Source of the DNA: Tetraselmis striata
Taxonomy: Eukaryota; Chlorophyta; Chlorodendrophyceae; Chlorodendrales; Chlorodendraceae
DNA length: 64,000 nt
Reading direction: 5' to 3'
Assembly (NCBI GenBank): GCA_006384855.1
Contig: VCJN01001601.1
Coordinates: 111,498 to 175,497, forward strand
Positions 33,314 through 44,932 of the stretch are shown here, in pieces; position 1 is the stretch's first letter, and the number at the start of each line of letters is the position of its first letter. Both the position numbers and the translations under genes were made by a program. The notes beneath the pieces are model-generated. The model was not told the DNA's origin. It worked only from the letters and a program-made list of their open reading frames with translations, and did no database searches.

Positions 33314-34030
33314 CTAACGACCTTCCTCCAGTGTGCCCAAGCCCCTCCTTCCAGCGGGCTGAAGCTTGGACAACAGCGGATCATTGTCACTTAAGTCAGG
33401 CGGCGGTGGGTCGCTGCCAGGGTCTTTCTTGACCGCACTCTTCCCACCTAGATTAGGCAGAGGGGTGTTCATCGTACCGGTGGTGATGCTGGTAGACATG
33501 GTGGAAGGATGGCGCACTTATCCTGGAAGATGTATATAATTGTAGGGGTGGGCGGGTGGGAAGAAAAGTCTCGTCGCACGTCGCTGTCGATCGTCGAAAG
33601 CTGTCGAGGGTCCAGATACACGCAGATTGAAGCCTCTGGCAGGCGTCGAGCGCGGGGCAAGACGTCGAACCAAAGGAGAGGGCCCAAAAACCTGTCGGAG
33701 GGAGATTGTCGAAGTGATGGCTGAGTGGCACTGTCACTGATGGAAGGAGAGTCGGCGAGAGTCGGCGTGCATGCGTCGAATCACGAGTGCCAGCAAGCGA
33801 GATGCAAGCAGAAAAGGCAAAGGGATGCTAAGAGCCGTGGGCGATGGACGAAAGGTAGTCGCTGTCGCCGTGGTGATGGCTGAGTGACACTGTCACGAGA
33901 GAGAAAGGGTGAGTCGGAATATTTCTGGAAAAGCAGTTGACTGAATTACAAGGAGCCAAGGCCGGCAATTTATACCAACCAACTAGATAGGTGTCAATTA
34001 GGACGGACACCTCTCCGTCTAAGAAGGTCA
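33314..34030 (-). mobile_element. Possible LTR-retroelement 5' end: TATA box, leader and start of gag
   Basis: On the minus strand a TATA box (GGTATAAATTGCC, near 33975) precedes about 450 bp of C- and T-rich leader with a repeated word, CACTCAGCCATCAC (near 33870 and 33717). Then an ATG opens MSTSITTGTMNTPLPNLGGK, with a basic and proline-rich peptide ending GTLEEGR. This layout (promoter, leader, short Thr/Ser-rich gag start) resembles Copia-type 5' ends, but no pol, PBS or second LTR is visible. The call is tentative. Confidence 0.35.
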
Positions 34031-34639
34031 ACTGGCAAAGATGCCTAAGTGCCATGCTTTGGTGCCGTACGTCTGCCATACGGTCCAAATTAGGCACATG
34101 TACGGCAGCCAAAAAAATGCAGATTTCACAGAGAGAAAAAGCGGATTCATGGTACCGGGGTACCCTGGGTCCAACAGCCTGCATTCCGTAATATTGCTAC
34201 CAGTACCATGTCGTGCCGTCCCTATAGTACATTGGGCCCACATCGCGCCTCGCGCGCCTACCCATAATAGCTCCGGGTTTCGCCACGCTGTACTTTAACG
34301 CTTCAGCACAGGCTCCGTGGCGACCCCCACCGGCCAACGGCCAAGCAACGGTATCGTATAGGGCTCAAACCGGCTGAATTGCTACAAGTGCGGGCGGGCG
34401 GTTAACCATATGCGTCGTAGCAGTGTGAGCGCCGTGACTAGCTCCTACCCACCCCCCGCCCCTGCGAGCCGCCGGCGCCGAGTAGTGCTGTGCTATGGGC
34501 CGTATTCCCGAGGGCAAGGAGGGCTAGACGTCTGCCACGGGGACTTGGGAAGCGGCGATAAAGAGACGGCGCTGCGATGCGTGTGGCGCCCCTGTCTCGA
34601 AGACTCAATTATACGACAATCATAGCGCTGCTAATGTAG

Positions 34640-35366
34640 CGTTCAAGGGCGAGGAGGAGGTCTGCGAGGTGACGCCGCACTGGGAAGCCGCAGGTGAGTC
34701 ACGTTTGCTTCCGCACTTGTTCGATTATTACACAGCCACCGCCGCCGCGATAAGCAATCAACACGCATAATTACTTTCGCAGTTGCTTTGTCAGACCCCC
34801 GCCCAGCCCCTACGTAGTTCGGCGGTAATAAGCCGCTCGTATCGACTGTTCAGCGCAACAAGGTCGTGTCGCTGCCGTTGGAGGGCACCGCTGCGTCGCC
34901 AAAGCTCCACGGCTTGGTGGGCGTGCTGGCGCCGCAACAGAAGAGGGCGGGCGGCATCATCAAGCATAACACCAACGCGGTCAAGAACCTGGCCGCCACG
35001 CAAACCGTCCCCGGCGACAGCGTCGACGAGGGCAGTAGCCCGGAGCCCCCGGCCAAGAAGGCCAAGCAGCAACCCGCCAAGCCGGCGGCTACTGGAGGGC
35101 CGGCCCGGGGCCGGGAGGGTGCCGGAGCTAGGGCGGGCAGTGGGGCGCTCGGGTCGCGGGCCGGCCGCCGGGCCGCCGTATTAGCCGCTGCCACCACCCG
35201 TGAGCAGCAGGCCGGCCGCCGAGGCGGTCCCGGGTCAAAAGAGGATGTGAATAATTTATTCCGCCCGCCCACTGCTCACCTACACACTCGTCTTTCCCTG
35301 TGGGCTGCTGTGGCTCGAGAGGCAGCCAAGCGCTCTATCGGCTTTAATGTTTTTAACCGCGAATAA
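34640..35366 (+). CDS. Unrecognised gene fragment with a basic, low-complexity C-terminal half
   Basis: A short exon reads VAFKGEEEVCEVTPHWEAAG and ends at a GTGAGT donor near 34694. After an AG near 34818 a frame opens: GGNKPLVSTVQRNKVVSLPL, PKLHGLVGVLAPQQKRAGGI, a nuclear-localisation-like cluster (PPAKKAKQQPAKPAA), and an Ala/Gly/Arg-rich stretch. It ends AKRSIGFNVFNRE at 35366. The splice link is plausible but unproven. A recombinase remnant starts about 200 bp downstream, so this may be the N-terminal ORF of the same decayed element. No domain is recognised. Confidence 0.35.
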
Positions 35367-35554
35367 GCACTTCTTTGGCGGGATGTCCCGGCGTTTGCTT
35401 CCGCTTACGCGCTAAAGTGTTGCTTACTACCACATGGTGGTTGTAGTTCTTTGTAATCTTTGTTTCGGCGCAATGTGCCGTTTTGACTGCGCGTCGGGCA
35501 TGAGACACACCGATGTGGTCTTCGCTCTAATCGAGCAATTTGTGATGCTGATTA

Positions 35555-35950
35555 CGTTCGCTAAAAGAGAGGCGGATTAGAACCGTTAAAGGGACGCGCA
35601 TTGTAATTTCTGAGATCCCCGGCCCACTTTATCCTGCTCAACTTCTTTGTCGGTTGATGGATACTACTCGGCCTACTGTTAGGCAAGCGCCCGTTCTTCC
35701 TATTCTTCATGGCTTTGTTGGAAAAAATGCCCGGTCCTCTCGGGGTGACACAGCCCCCAAGGGCAACATTACACCTGGGTACACTCATCGGTACCTTTCT
35801 CAGTGTTCTCAGTGCATAGGCTTTCACATGCGTTACTGCTAAGGAGTTCCTTGCTATGTATGGCTCACATTCTTGCCGTAGTGGTGGCGCCTCTACCGCT
35901 GCTAACGCCAGTATTGCCTGGAAATACTAGGGTCCTCAACATACATGCAA
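35555..35950 (+). pseudogene. Decayed tyrosine recombinase (third family in the window)
   Basis: Pieces in order are LITFAKREAD near 35550, RIVISEIPGPLYPAQLLCRL at about 35600-35660, APVLPILHGFVG, and later YGSHSCRSGGASTAANASIA near 35860-35925. The last is a box II H-x-x-R signature with the usual G-A-S run. Order and spacing follow tyrosine recombinases of Crypton/DIRS type. Stops and frameshifts separate the pieces and no catalytic Tyr is visible. It is clearly different in sequence from the recombinases at 2.2 and 30.3 kb. Confidence 0.5.
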
Positions 35951-35959
35951 AGTAGTGAA

Positions 35960-37815
35960 AAAAAAACGTTTGTTTGTGTCACGCGCAATCACGCCTAGCA
36001 TGGGTTCCACGGTTGTGGATGAACGCTCGGACCGTCGGACGTTTCTTGAAACGCCGGCTACACTTTTAAACCTATGCCTTGCTGCGAGGCTCCATTCCGG
36101 AACCTGATGGAACCGGACGAGAGTATAGCTCCAGATGAGGCGGACGGCCGCCCAAATAATATTTAAGTTGGTATGTTCCCCAACGGGAAAATGATGATGA
36201 GACCTGATTTTGCTCGATCGGTTACTGTGATGAATCTGTCGATCTCAGTCCGTTCCTTGATCTTTTTGGAAGTTTCCTGAATTTGACCACTTCTACAATG
36301 GCTCCGCCGATCATGCTAACACGCAGTTGCACATTGAGGCTACGTACTAAATAGTGTTTGTCTTGCTGTCTGCCGCACATTTGCGGGCAGGTGGCTCGGA
36401 AAATTGAGCGTTCTCAATTGCAGTGGATGTAGTTGTACGCAGCTTGCGGAATTTTAAGCTGGAGACCGGCACGTGAAAATGCTGGTTTTCCGTGCCGTTG
36501 CCTGCCGCATGTTATGCGGCGGCTGTCAATATGATTGCTCATTCTCTCGTCGCGCTTACCGGCGCTCAACTGTCCCTCTCGCCCACCCTTGGAACTCCAG
36601 TATTATTTTGATGTACTGTGGTTCTGTGAGTTCATGATGAATTGGCGCACCATGGCGTTACTTGGCAATGTGGTGCTAGTTGTCAAAGGATTTGATGCGT
36701 TGCTTTGACTGAATCTGCTATAAGTACTGCGTCTTTTTGTTGGAAGTGACGGTACTTGACGACCACAGGCATGGAGATGAGATTTATGAGTACATAGAGG
36801 CAACGGTTACCTGGCTTGTATTTGCATTTCATGGAACAAACACCAGTGTGACCACCGACCGTTACCGGTTGCACATCGAGGCTATATACTAGTGTTTGTC
36901 TCGGTGTCTGCCGCCCAATTGCCGGTGGGCATGGCTCGGAAAACCTACCATCGATAACGTTTTCCCTTCAGAATGAAGTTTCACAATTCCGTCAGAATGG
37001 AGTTTTCTGTTCAAAACTCTGAAAAGACCGAATCTATTTGCGGATGTTCAACTTTCGGGTTTGGCACGGCGCGATATGCCCAGCAGGCGGGAAACAGGGA
37101 TACAGGGGGGGAGAGAGCGGGGGTGTGGGGGGGGGGCAGCATAGCAGCCCACAGGACGGCGGCAACCTTACAGCCGCCCATGTACTCCGGAAAGACAGCT
37201 CAGAATATCGCAGGTGTGGACGTTGTGGGTGTAGCTCTCCATCCCGAACATCGTGCCATGGAGTCGACAGCAGCGCAGAAATTTTCGCCAACGGATTCAT
37301 GCCTTGAACAACGAAAAAGTTTACTGCGAAAACGCGAGGGAAAATGCGAACAATGTGGGGTTTACAGTATACCCCCCTAAATTGGCGAGCTGCTATCCCT
37401 GTATCCCGCCAATCCATGTACACATACGAGTTCCCTGATCTACACAGTAGACATAGATTTGGCACTTGCAAATCCAGGGCATCAGGTGACCAATGTCTGC
37501 ATTGGCCGTCCTATGCACACATTCAAATTGAAGATCAACTCATGTGGGTGTGCGGGTTGGGGAGGGTCAATTTAGAAAATCATACAAATTCGTTTCACAT
37601 ACATATCCGTTCTATCTTCACACTAGCTGGTATGAAGTGAAGAGCACTACGGCCACCGAGATCATTGCCCCAAGAAGGAAAACATAGCACACTACGCCAT
37701 GCAAGGTGTCATGATAATATTGCCATGTGTCACACGCATACAATAGGAGTAAACACATATATAGAAACTATATCCGCGTTTTTACTTTTGTCTCCGAGTT
37801 TAGTACAGATGGCAT
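35960..37815. other. 1.8 kb without recognisable gene
   Basis: Two blocks resemble each other: 36340-36400 and 36880-36940 share GAGGCTA(C/T)(G/A)TACTA...AGTGTTTGTCT and CTGCCGC words, suggesting an old duplication. ORFs at 36973-37471 on both strands overlap and lack motifs. The right end precedes the 3' end of the pseudokinase gene. Confidence 0.35.
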
Positions 37816-37817
37816 CC

Positions 37818-40800
37818 TTAGCTCAAACACAGCTCCGAGCTCCATGACGAACAGTTGCTTGGATGCGGAGAGTTCAAGAACTGGCATTCGAAATCGGACA
37901 ATGCGGTCTTGCACCGGTCCAGTGCTTCAAGTACCGCGGCTGCCGATGGGCGCCGAGTTGCATCCTGCGTACCAAAGTGTGTGAGAGGATGCCAACACCA
38001 AAACTCACACTGGCCATTCATGGCCAAACAGGCGCCCCTCATCAAATACTATCATCATCATCAATCAATCAATTATTGATCGCGATTGATCCGGTTGATG
38101 TTGTTCTACAGGCAGCGTTCATCCCATGCCGTCTCAACCATTACTGTGCACACAGGTTAGGGTGACAACAGGGGCCTGCGCCACCACGGTAAGGGCTGTA
38201 CCTCGTCCCAACACTGTGTGATGAGATGTGCGATGGCTTCCGGCGCCTGATGAGGGATGGGAGGGCGATACCCATGCGCGCAGATCCATTCTTGGAGATC
38301 GGCATCAGCATCGACGTACGTGGCATACGGCATTTCCTTGGTCAGCAGCTCCCACATGAGAATGCCAAGGCTGAAGATGTCGCTGGCAAATGTCCAGCAG
38401 TCTTCCAAGAAAATCTGTGGGGATGGAATCCGTTTAACAGTGCGGTAGCCCTTCTTTAGACCTGGTTCATGCAATCATGCCAGCATTCTCAGGCGATCTG
38501 CGCATTTATAGTCAGTGTTCCCACCTCCGGCGCGTAGTACCGCCAGGAATGCTTGCGGGCCTCCTTTGTTTTGCGAGCAGTGACAGTCTTGATCTTGACC
38601 ATCCCGCATGAGCTGGAAAGAACGCTTGAGGACGTCAACTCTGTTGGCGGCAGCGGAGGTACACGCAGCTGTTAACACCAGCCATCCTTCGGCATGCACA
38701 ACAGGAGGCGTGGCCCACAAGCAGCCATGGCCGCGGCAATCACCTGCATGTACGTGCCCTGCCATATCATGCAGGTACTGCAAGCCTCGAGCGATCTGCG
38801 CATGGGACACGGTTCAGTACATACGGACCGTCTCAGCATGATGGCTAGTCGGTGCTCCTCAAACGCAAACGGACCTGCGTCGCGACGTCAAAGAAGGAAA
38901 TGCTGCTTTTCTCACTGTGCAGCTGGTGCCAGAGAGATCCGAGGTCCATGTACTCCATCACCAAGTGGTACCTACACACAAAGAAGAATGGGGCGCATGC
39001 AATGGTCAGCATCTACCAGCACACAATTAGCACATGTGGCAGTGCATGGAATAAAAGCAGCAGTACAGCGGAAAAAATGCAAAAGCTGGGCAGCATGAAC
39101 TGTGTTTTGAGATCGATCATCGCGTCTGCACAATCTCTCACCGGTCTGGCGCCAGGGACACGCCATAAATTCCACAGATGTTTGGATGGCGAAATCTAGC
39201 CTGCTCACTCAGGTCGCTCAGGATGGACATCATCGCGCTTTGCCCGCCAACACATGCTTCAGTGAACATCTGCATTGACAGAAGCATTGCAAAAGCGGCA
39301 ATTTAGTGATGCAAGAAAGTCAAAATCACAGATGCGCATTCTGTGGGCTCTCCATAAATGTTCATAATGGCTGCAGCTACCAACGCATACTAAGTCCCAT
39401 CATGTGCAAATTATCATACATGGTTGCCAGAACCCCAAATTGGAAACATGCGACCTTGCAAGTACCGGAACACACGGCCAATGGAACATGAATATGGCGA
39501 AGGCGCAATGCCCTTGGTGTCTGATGTATCAAAGGCACCGACCTTGATTGCCACCACGCTGCCATTCCATGATCCAGTGTATGTGCTTCCTCCGATCTTC
39601 ATCGGCACGGCACAAGTGGCACATCAGGTCAATGCAGCGAGAGTGCCAGCGGCGCGTGATCTCTACAGTGGTTGCATTACAAGTCTTACCTTCTCTGCCA
39701 TGCTGAGCTGCTGGAGAGGGATATTGAGGGCCTTGCCAATGATGCCAAGTGAGTCCACAGCGAAAGGAGTCTGGAACTGCGGAGGCGGCACATCATGCTA
39801 TCAGACCCACCATGACGAAAGAATGTCACATCCACACTCTTTGCGAGACACACAGCTGCACAGGGTTAAAGAGGTGTCACGCACTTTCAATGCGCGTGGC
39901 GAATCAGGCCGAGAGCCTCTTGACCATGACGGAGAGTGCGGCTGACTCATGGTCGGCGAGCCAGGAATGCTTTGAGACTGAAGCGCCAACTCTTGATTGT
40001 GACACACAATCCTCGCGGTTTCTTCAATGCTGGCTACGACGCGCTTCTCAATGGCAATCAAGCCATCCATCCTACCAAAACAGCCGCAACCAACACTTGA
40101 GAGGAAATCCACGAACTCCAACTCTTCATGCCAACATGGCAGTACAAAAGCCAGACGGTAGTCGTCCTCGTACTGTCCAGAACTCACCTCTCGGTGTTGC
40201 AGGCAAACCATGACTCTGGCCTGACTGTCATGAGCATGGCCTCGGTGTCTTGCTTGGAGGTCCGCAGGCGAGTTTCAAATTCAACAATCTGAACCAAACA
40301 CCACCACAATCAGCATTGTCAGGGCCAGCACCACGAAACCGCTTGCGGTAAGCGATGATTGGGTCCGTTAATACACAGGCGGCTGAAACAGGTCTGCCAA
40401 AGAGTTAGAAGTAGAAACCTCACATCAATAATAATCATACAGCACAGCAAAAAGAGTTGTAGGCATGCAACAGTGGGTAAAGACCCGTACCATAGAAGGC
40501 ATGTTTGCCAGGTGCTCTTGATAAATGGAATGCATGTCCTGATCCACCAGCATCTTGAACGTCATGGAGAAGGCATCCAAATTGGCTGCAAAAGCACACC
40601 GGTATCACCACTTGAATCAGTATGTTGCATCAATAAGCAGTGTTTTCCATCACTATCAAAAGACAATGAATGCGGTTCGTAAACCCGGAGGCCTACCCAG
40701 GTTGCTCAGCAGCATGTAGTGAAGACTGGGGTCGATCGCCAGCTGACCACTAGCGGTGATGCCAGCCACGATTCCACGCTGCAAGGCAGCAGCTTCCTGT

Positions 40801-42252
40801 GAGACATGCCATTGGTTGTTAGAGAAGGCACGCACAAACACCATGATAGTGATGGATAGTGTTGGCTATCTGCAGAAACCCGTGTACCTTCATTTGCTGG
40901 AACACCAAGAGAGATGCTGTCTTGTGCATCACCTCCGTCTGCTGCAATGGGCGGGACGCAATTGCCATGGTGTCCAGTAGAGCGCGCACCAGTACGGTGT
41001 AGGTTGAAATAACCTGAGATCAATACGACGTCAGACAACCATCAAGCCATCAAGCAGTAGCGGACAGTGCGAAATCCGCCTCGGGGTGGCGGGGCGAAAC
41101 AACTACCTCGCTGTACGGTCGGCTCCGCATCCCCACAGCCTGGCGCAACGGCTGTAGGCTATCCATGTTGGGGGCACCCACATCCTTATACATCGCTAAA
41201 GCCTGGGTGAACCGCGGCACACCGAAATATATCAAGCCACAGCACAGAGACAGATATTAGCGACTACACATACACCTACCCTTCATCGACGAGAACGCGC
41301 TCGACAGACAAGGCAGGCCCTGTGAAAACCCGGAAGAACATTCAAATGTCCAGGAGGGGTCAGTTGAGAACGCCAACAGTGGGGAGAGCAGAATTGCGGG
41401 CTTACGTTGCCGAGTCTTGAGAGCTTCCGGTCGGTTGCCTCGTGAAAGGCTGGCAGCTTGTCGTGCATGGTTTGGCCAAAGCTTGCGATGAACGCCACGC
41501 TGTCAATGGCACAAGCACGCAGTGCACATTTGTCACTCCACGGCCGAGCGAAAGGCAGAGGTTTGGCCTCACCGCTTCCAAAACACAATACCTGTGCGGC
41601 TGGCTACAGGCTAGCATCGCAGCGTGTGTGTGGGTCTTGAAAATCTATCCGGGAAATAATCCTCAACGTTGCTGTCACGTGACAGCGCAGCCGGGTTCAA
41701 TAGATTACCACACCCGAGGACGGGTCTGCGACTAGTCGCTACTTCCAAGGGCTTCCGAAGCCGCTGGGCCGGGGGGTACCTTGCACCACGTTCGGCCTGC
41801 AGAGCATGCACCGATCCTGCGGCAGCCACCAAAAATCGGCAGAGGGTCTCGACCTGGAGACGCTCCAGTTTCTTCTGCCGTGTGCCGTGGGAGATTGCTG
41901 CGTCCGATGAGCATGTAGAGCAGCCCGCAGCCGTTGCCGAAAACAGATAGCCGGGCACCGTGGTGTCCCCGGCGACGGCGCTGCTGTTGCTGGTGCGTCG
42001 ATCCAAAGCCAGCCTTGACAATTCGGGGGGTCGGGCGAGGTCCAGCATGCTATCGGTCCAAGAGCAAAGGCTCCTGCGCGGCGAAGGCGGAGTGGGGTTG
42101 GCTGCGTTGTTCGAGATGAAGGGTTCTGGCTCGACCGAATTCTGAGCCGAAGAGGCGGACTGCATCGGGCTTGGACCGCTGCTCCCTCTAGTCGCAGCAG
42201 GTTGACAGAAGCTATCCGCCATGGCATTGCTGAGTAAGCTCCGCGCCGACAT
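37818..42252 (-). CDS. NIT-like sensor region fused to a TKL-type pseudokinase, at least 15 exons
   Basis: Exons with matching phases: 42252-41780, 41499-41406, 41202-41107, 41013-40888, 40796-40697, 40585-40491, 40289-40188, then 39776-39690, 39596-39543, 39269-39142, 38971-38875, 38795-38744, 38640-38525, 38414-38202 and 37964-37818. One or more exons between 40187 and 39777 are unresolved. Exons 3-6 encode helices (VLVRALLDTMAIASRPLQQT, QMKEAAALQRGIVAGITASG) resembling the NIT nitrate/nitrite-sensing domain. The kinase fold follows: IGGSTYTGSWNG, SVVAIK (Lys kept), RHPNICGIYGVS, VMEYMDLGSLWHQLH, GLQYLHDMAGHVHAELTSSS, VKIKTVTARKT, HSWRYYAPE, DIFSLGILMWELLTKEMPYA, ATRRPSAAAVLEAL. HRD is replaced by HAE, the catalytic-loop Asn by Ser, and DFG by TVT, so phosphotransfer is unlikely. 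No membrane segment is seen. Clean splicing suggests a live host gene. Confidence 0.8.
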
Positions 42253-42254
42253 GA

Positions 42255-42872
42255 CGAATTCAGTCACACGACAGGTAGCGGGTGCTTACGAAGTGCGAGT
42301 CCAATCCCGGTGAGGGCTTAGAGATGGCGACTGCTGGGGCGGCGACTGCTGTCTTTTTGGTTACAGGGAGAGCGTCCAGAGAATGCACGCAAAGTACTGG
42401 GGAAGGAAAAAGCCTACATTTAAGCAGAACCCTCTTAAATGCGGCGACTGCTCGTCGTACACATCATCAGAACCGCTCAGGCGCCGACGCCATCAGCGCC
42501 GTCCCGGTGCCGGTGCAGGCGCGGGCGGGCGGGATGGTCGCGGATGGACTAGGAGAGTAAGTAAGGAGTGCCCAACTGTACAGGTACCCCGTGTAACCAC
42601 ACCCATCAGCACTAGGCCACTACCGAGTGTAACCAAGCCTATCACTACTACCGAGTGTCGTCCCCATACAGCAGGGACATGTACCTGTGTGGAAGGGTGA
42701 CCAAACCCTAACTGACCTAGTAGCCCTTCAATCAGTAATGATCTAATAAATAACCTGCTTTTAAATGGGGTTTCGAAAACAATTTTAAAACTGTCTTAGT
42801 GCGACCCGTACGGTCTGTTGGTGATTTCAACCAGCTACTGTAGTACCATATCATCAGGTTTCTTGTTGTGAG
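42255..42872. other. Spacer between the pseudokinase start and the retroelement
   Basis: Probably promoter and 5' untranslated region of the minus-strand gene. A short frame with KCGDCSS and an Arg/Gly-rich run (42383-42700) lacks support. CCGAGTGTAACCAAGCC-type words repeat at 42590-42660. Confidence 0.35.
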
Positions 42873-43648
42873 GATATATCCTATACCCTCACTAGCCCTA
42901 ATCATCATAGCACATTAGGCGCGTAGCGCGCGCCCGTCAGATGACGGGCTGCCCCCGCGCCCTGTCGGCCACATCGCGCCGCCTGATATATCAGGCACGG
43001 TGCCTGCTGGCCTGTAATCAGAATATACCTGACCACCACCATAGCGGAATAGCCACCACCAGCGCACATTCCCTCACATTTGGTGCTTCTACCTACTCGA
43101 TCGCTCCCTCGCGAGCATTTGTCAACCATACTATAACCGTCTGTCGCATAGCGACTGCTGCGGGCGTTCGCAATTACCCCGCCGGAAAGCCATAGTAGGC
43201 CTACCTCTTTGACAGCCGCCGATACGTAGCGATCCTACCAAGACGCAGCATAGGGTAGTCGAAACTTCTAGACGACTACCTTCCTTGAATCATAACTCCA
43301 CTCCCACCGTCACTGGAGGCTTACTCTACTCGTCGCGCGAGTTAAATACTGCAAGGATACTGTTCTTCCTGCTCGGAGCTTGTTGATTACCCGGGCGCAA
43401 CAACTTCTGCGCGACGTGGATCACCTTCGATCCTTCAGTATATGAGCCGAATTGAAGTTAGTGGCCTAACAGGTGACCCTCCCTCCCCACCCTATCACAG
43501 GCCCCTACCATAAGACATCGTCGAAAACCATAAGTTGTTGCATCTCGAACTATATTGAGCCCACAGAGGCCTGAACACATAACCATATTGAGCCCGTGGA
43601 GGCCGGAAACAAATACAAAGCATAACCTGAATCATAACGTTGCCAAGA

Positions 43649-44215
43649 ATGGCAGCTGCGGACGAAACGATAACCAGTCACCCGAAACGGGTTGACGACG
43701 ATGCCTCCAAGAATGAGGATGATGAACCACAACTATATGAATCACCACCAAAGTATGTGGCCGTCGTTCTGCATAACACGCCGGCCGACAATATAGACAA
43801 GCAACTCGACGTTGCTATTGTATCATATTCACATCAGGGTCACGATTTTTATTGGTTACCATATCTGCGCAGAAATGAAAACGAAACAGCCATGGAGACA
43901 GCAGTCGAAAGAGTTTGTCGGCGCCAGCTGGGCTTGACAGTTAAAGAATCCTATCTGCGCCTCATAACTGGACAACATGTGGATATAACAAATGATAACA
44001 TTCCACAGCAAACTCTCGATCTGCACCCATGGCCTTCCAAGTTTCACATTACTGTATTTGATCTGTGTGTCCCATCCAACCTCTTTTATCGGTTGGTACC
44101 AAAGAGGGCCGACTCAAATTATCCTGTGGTCGCGTCGACTCGCTCGACGACGAGAACCGATCACAGTGATACGTTACAATATATCGTGGCGAAAGCTGTT
44201 TCATACAATATTTAA
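43649..44215 (+). CDS. Retroelement ORF1 with a Nudix-like fold (weak)
   Basis: ATG 43649 gives 188 codons: MAAADETITSHPKRVDDDAS, then YVAVVLHNTPADNIDKQLDV, AIVSYSHQGHDFYWLPYLRR and ENETAMETAVERVCRRQLGL. The last part has the length and hydrophobic pattern of a Nudix helix, with R and G-L kept. The acidic metal ligands are mostly replaced, so hydrolase activity is doubtful. The start is confirmed by copy 2, where MAAAGETIISRP is preserved at 60035 before the frame breaks. An additional ORF ahead of gag is unusual for Ty3-type elements. It could equally be another alpha/beta fold. Confidence 0.5.
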   Translation: MAAADETITSHPKRVDDDASKNEDDEPQLYESPPKYVAVVLHNTPADNIDKQLDVAIVSYSHQGHDFYWLPYLRRNENETAMETAVERVCRRQLGLTVKESYLRLITGQHVDITNDNIPQQTLDLHPWPSKFHITVFDLCVPSNLFYRLVPKRADSNYPVVASTRSTTRTDHSDTLQYIVAKAVSYNI

Positions 44216-44383
44216 CAGCTATGACAATGAGATATATTTCGATGGTGAATTGCACCAAAAGCTGGATCGGATTGTAGAGAGTTGTGGCAATTACCTCTAC
44301 AAAATTGACCAGTTCTTCTTTTATAACTATATGCCTTTCCTGTAGGCCAAATGTAGCCTACTGACAATACCTGCTAGACCTGC

Positions 44384-44932
44384 ATGATGGATCATAGCCC
44401 AATTCACGATGTCCCTCAGGCACATCAGTTTCCTGAGGTGTTACCAATGAGTCATGCTTTGCCTGACCTTAATGATATGCAACATAATGCAGGCCAACCT
44501 GGGGAACACTCTGGCGAGCATATGCAGCCAGAAGGGGAGGAAGAGATAACATCACAACCCTCCCAGCAACATAGTATTGACCATGACTCAGATCAAGGCA
44601 CTGATAGCTATAGTTCTGATGATGACAATAGAAGGCAGCATATGCCAACCATACAAACCAATGAGGTGTTCCCGTCTGGATACCAGACATACTATGATCT
44701 GCTGCGCGATGACAGCAACATCAACCTGAGCATACATCTAGGCTTACAGCCAGGCTCAGCGGATCTGCTAAACACAGCAGTAACACCCAACATGCTTCCA
44801 AAGCGTGATGGTGGTGGTGGTGGCCGTGGTGATGGTCGAGGCCGCCGAGGCGGCCGAGGAGGCCGCTCTGGGAGAGGCGGCGGTAGAACCGCTGGCCGTA
44901 ACCAGGGTGGCCGTGGCGGAGAGCACCCATAG
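44384..44932 (+). CDS. Retroelement gag, core deleted, with RGG-box tail
   Basis: ATG 44384 gives 182 codons. An acidic, Q- and H-rich N-terminus (QPGEHSGEHMQPEGEEEITS) leads to VFPSGYQTYYDLL, then directly to NLSIHLGLQPGSADLLNT and MLPKRDGGGGGRGDGRG. The Gly-Arg tail ends GGEHP. In copy 2 the same two flanks (DDMFPSGYPTYDML and NLSIHLGLQPGSAQLLST) are separated by about 1.9 kb of helical gag. Copy 1 has therefore lost the particle-forming core by an in-frame deletion. The RGG tail would bind RNA in place of the usual CCHC knuckle. Confidence 0.7.
   Translation: MMDHSPIHDVPQAHQFPEVLPMSHALPDLNDMQHNAGQPGEHSGEHMQPEGEEEITSQPSQQHSIDHDSDQGTDSYSSDDDNRRQHMPTIQTNEVFPSGYQTYYDLLRDDSNINLSIHLGLQPGSADLLNTAVTPNMLPKRDGGGGGRGDGRGRRGGRGGRSGRGGGRTAGRNQGGRGGEHP

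Noticed and set aside
37034-37471. 145-codon minus-strand ORF
   Set aside because: Proline runs come from a G-rich stretch on the other strand; no motif, no splice link to the pseudokinase gene.
44469-44690. Minus-strand ORF with a counterpart at 59669-59872
   Set aside because: Both are antisense to the acidic part of the retroelement gag; similarity reflects the homology of the two copies, not a conserved antisense gene.
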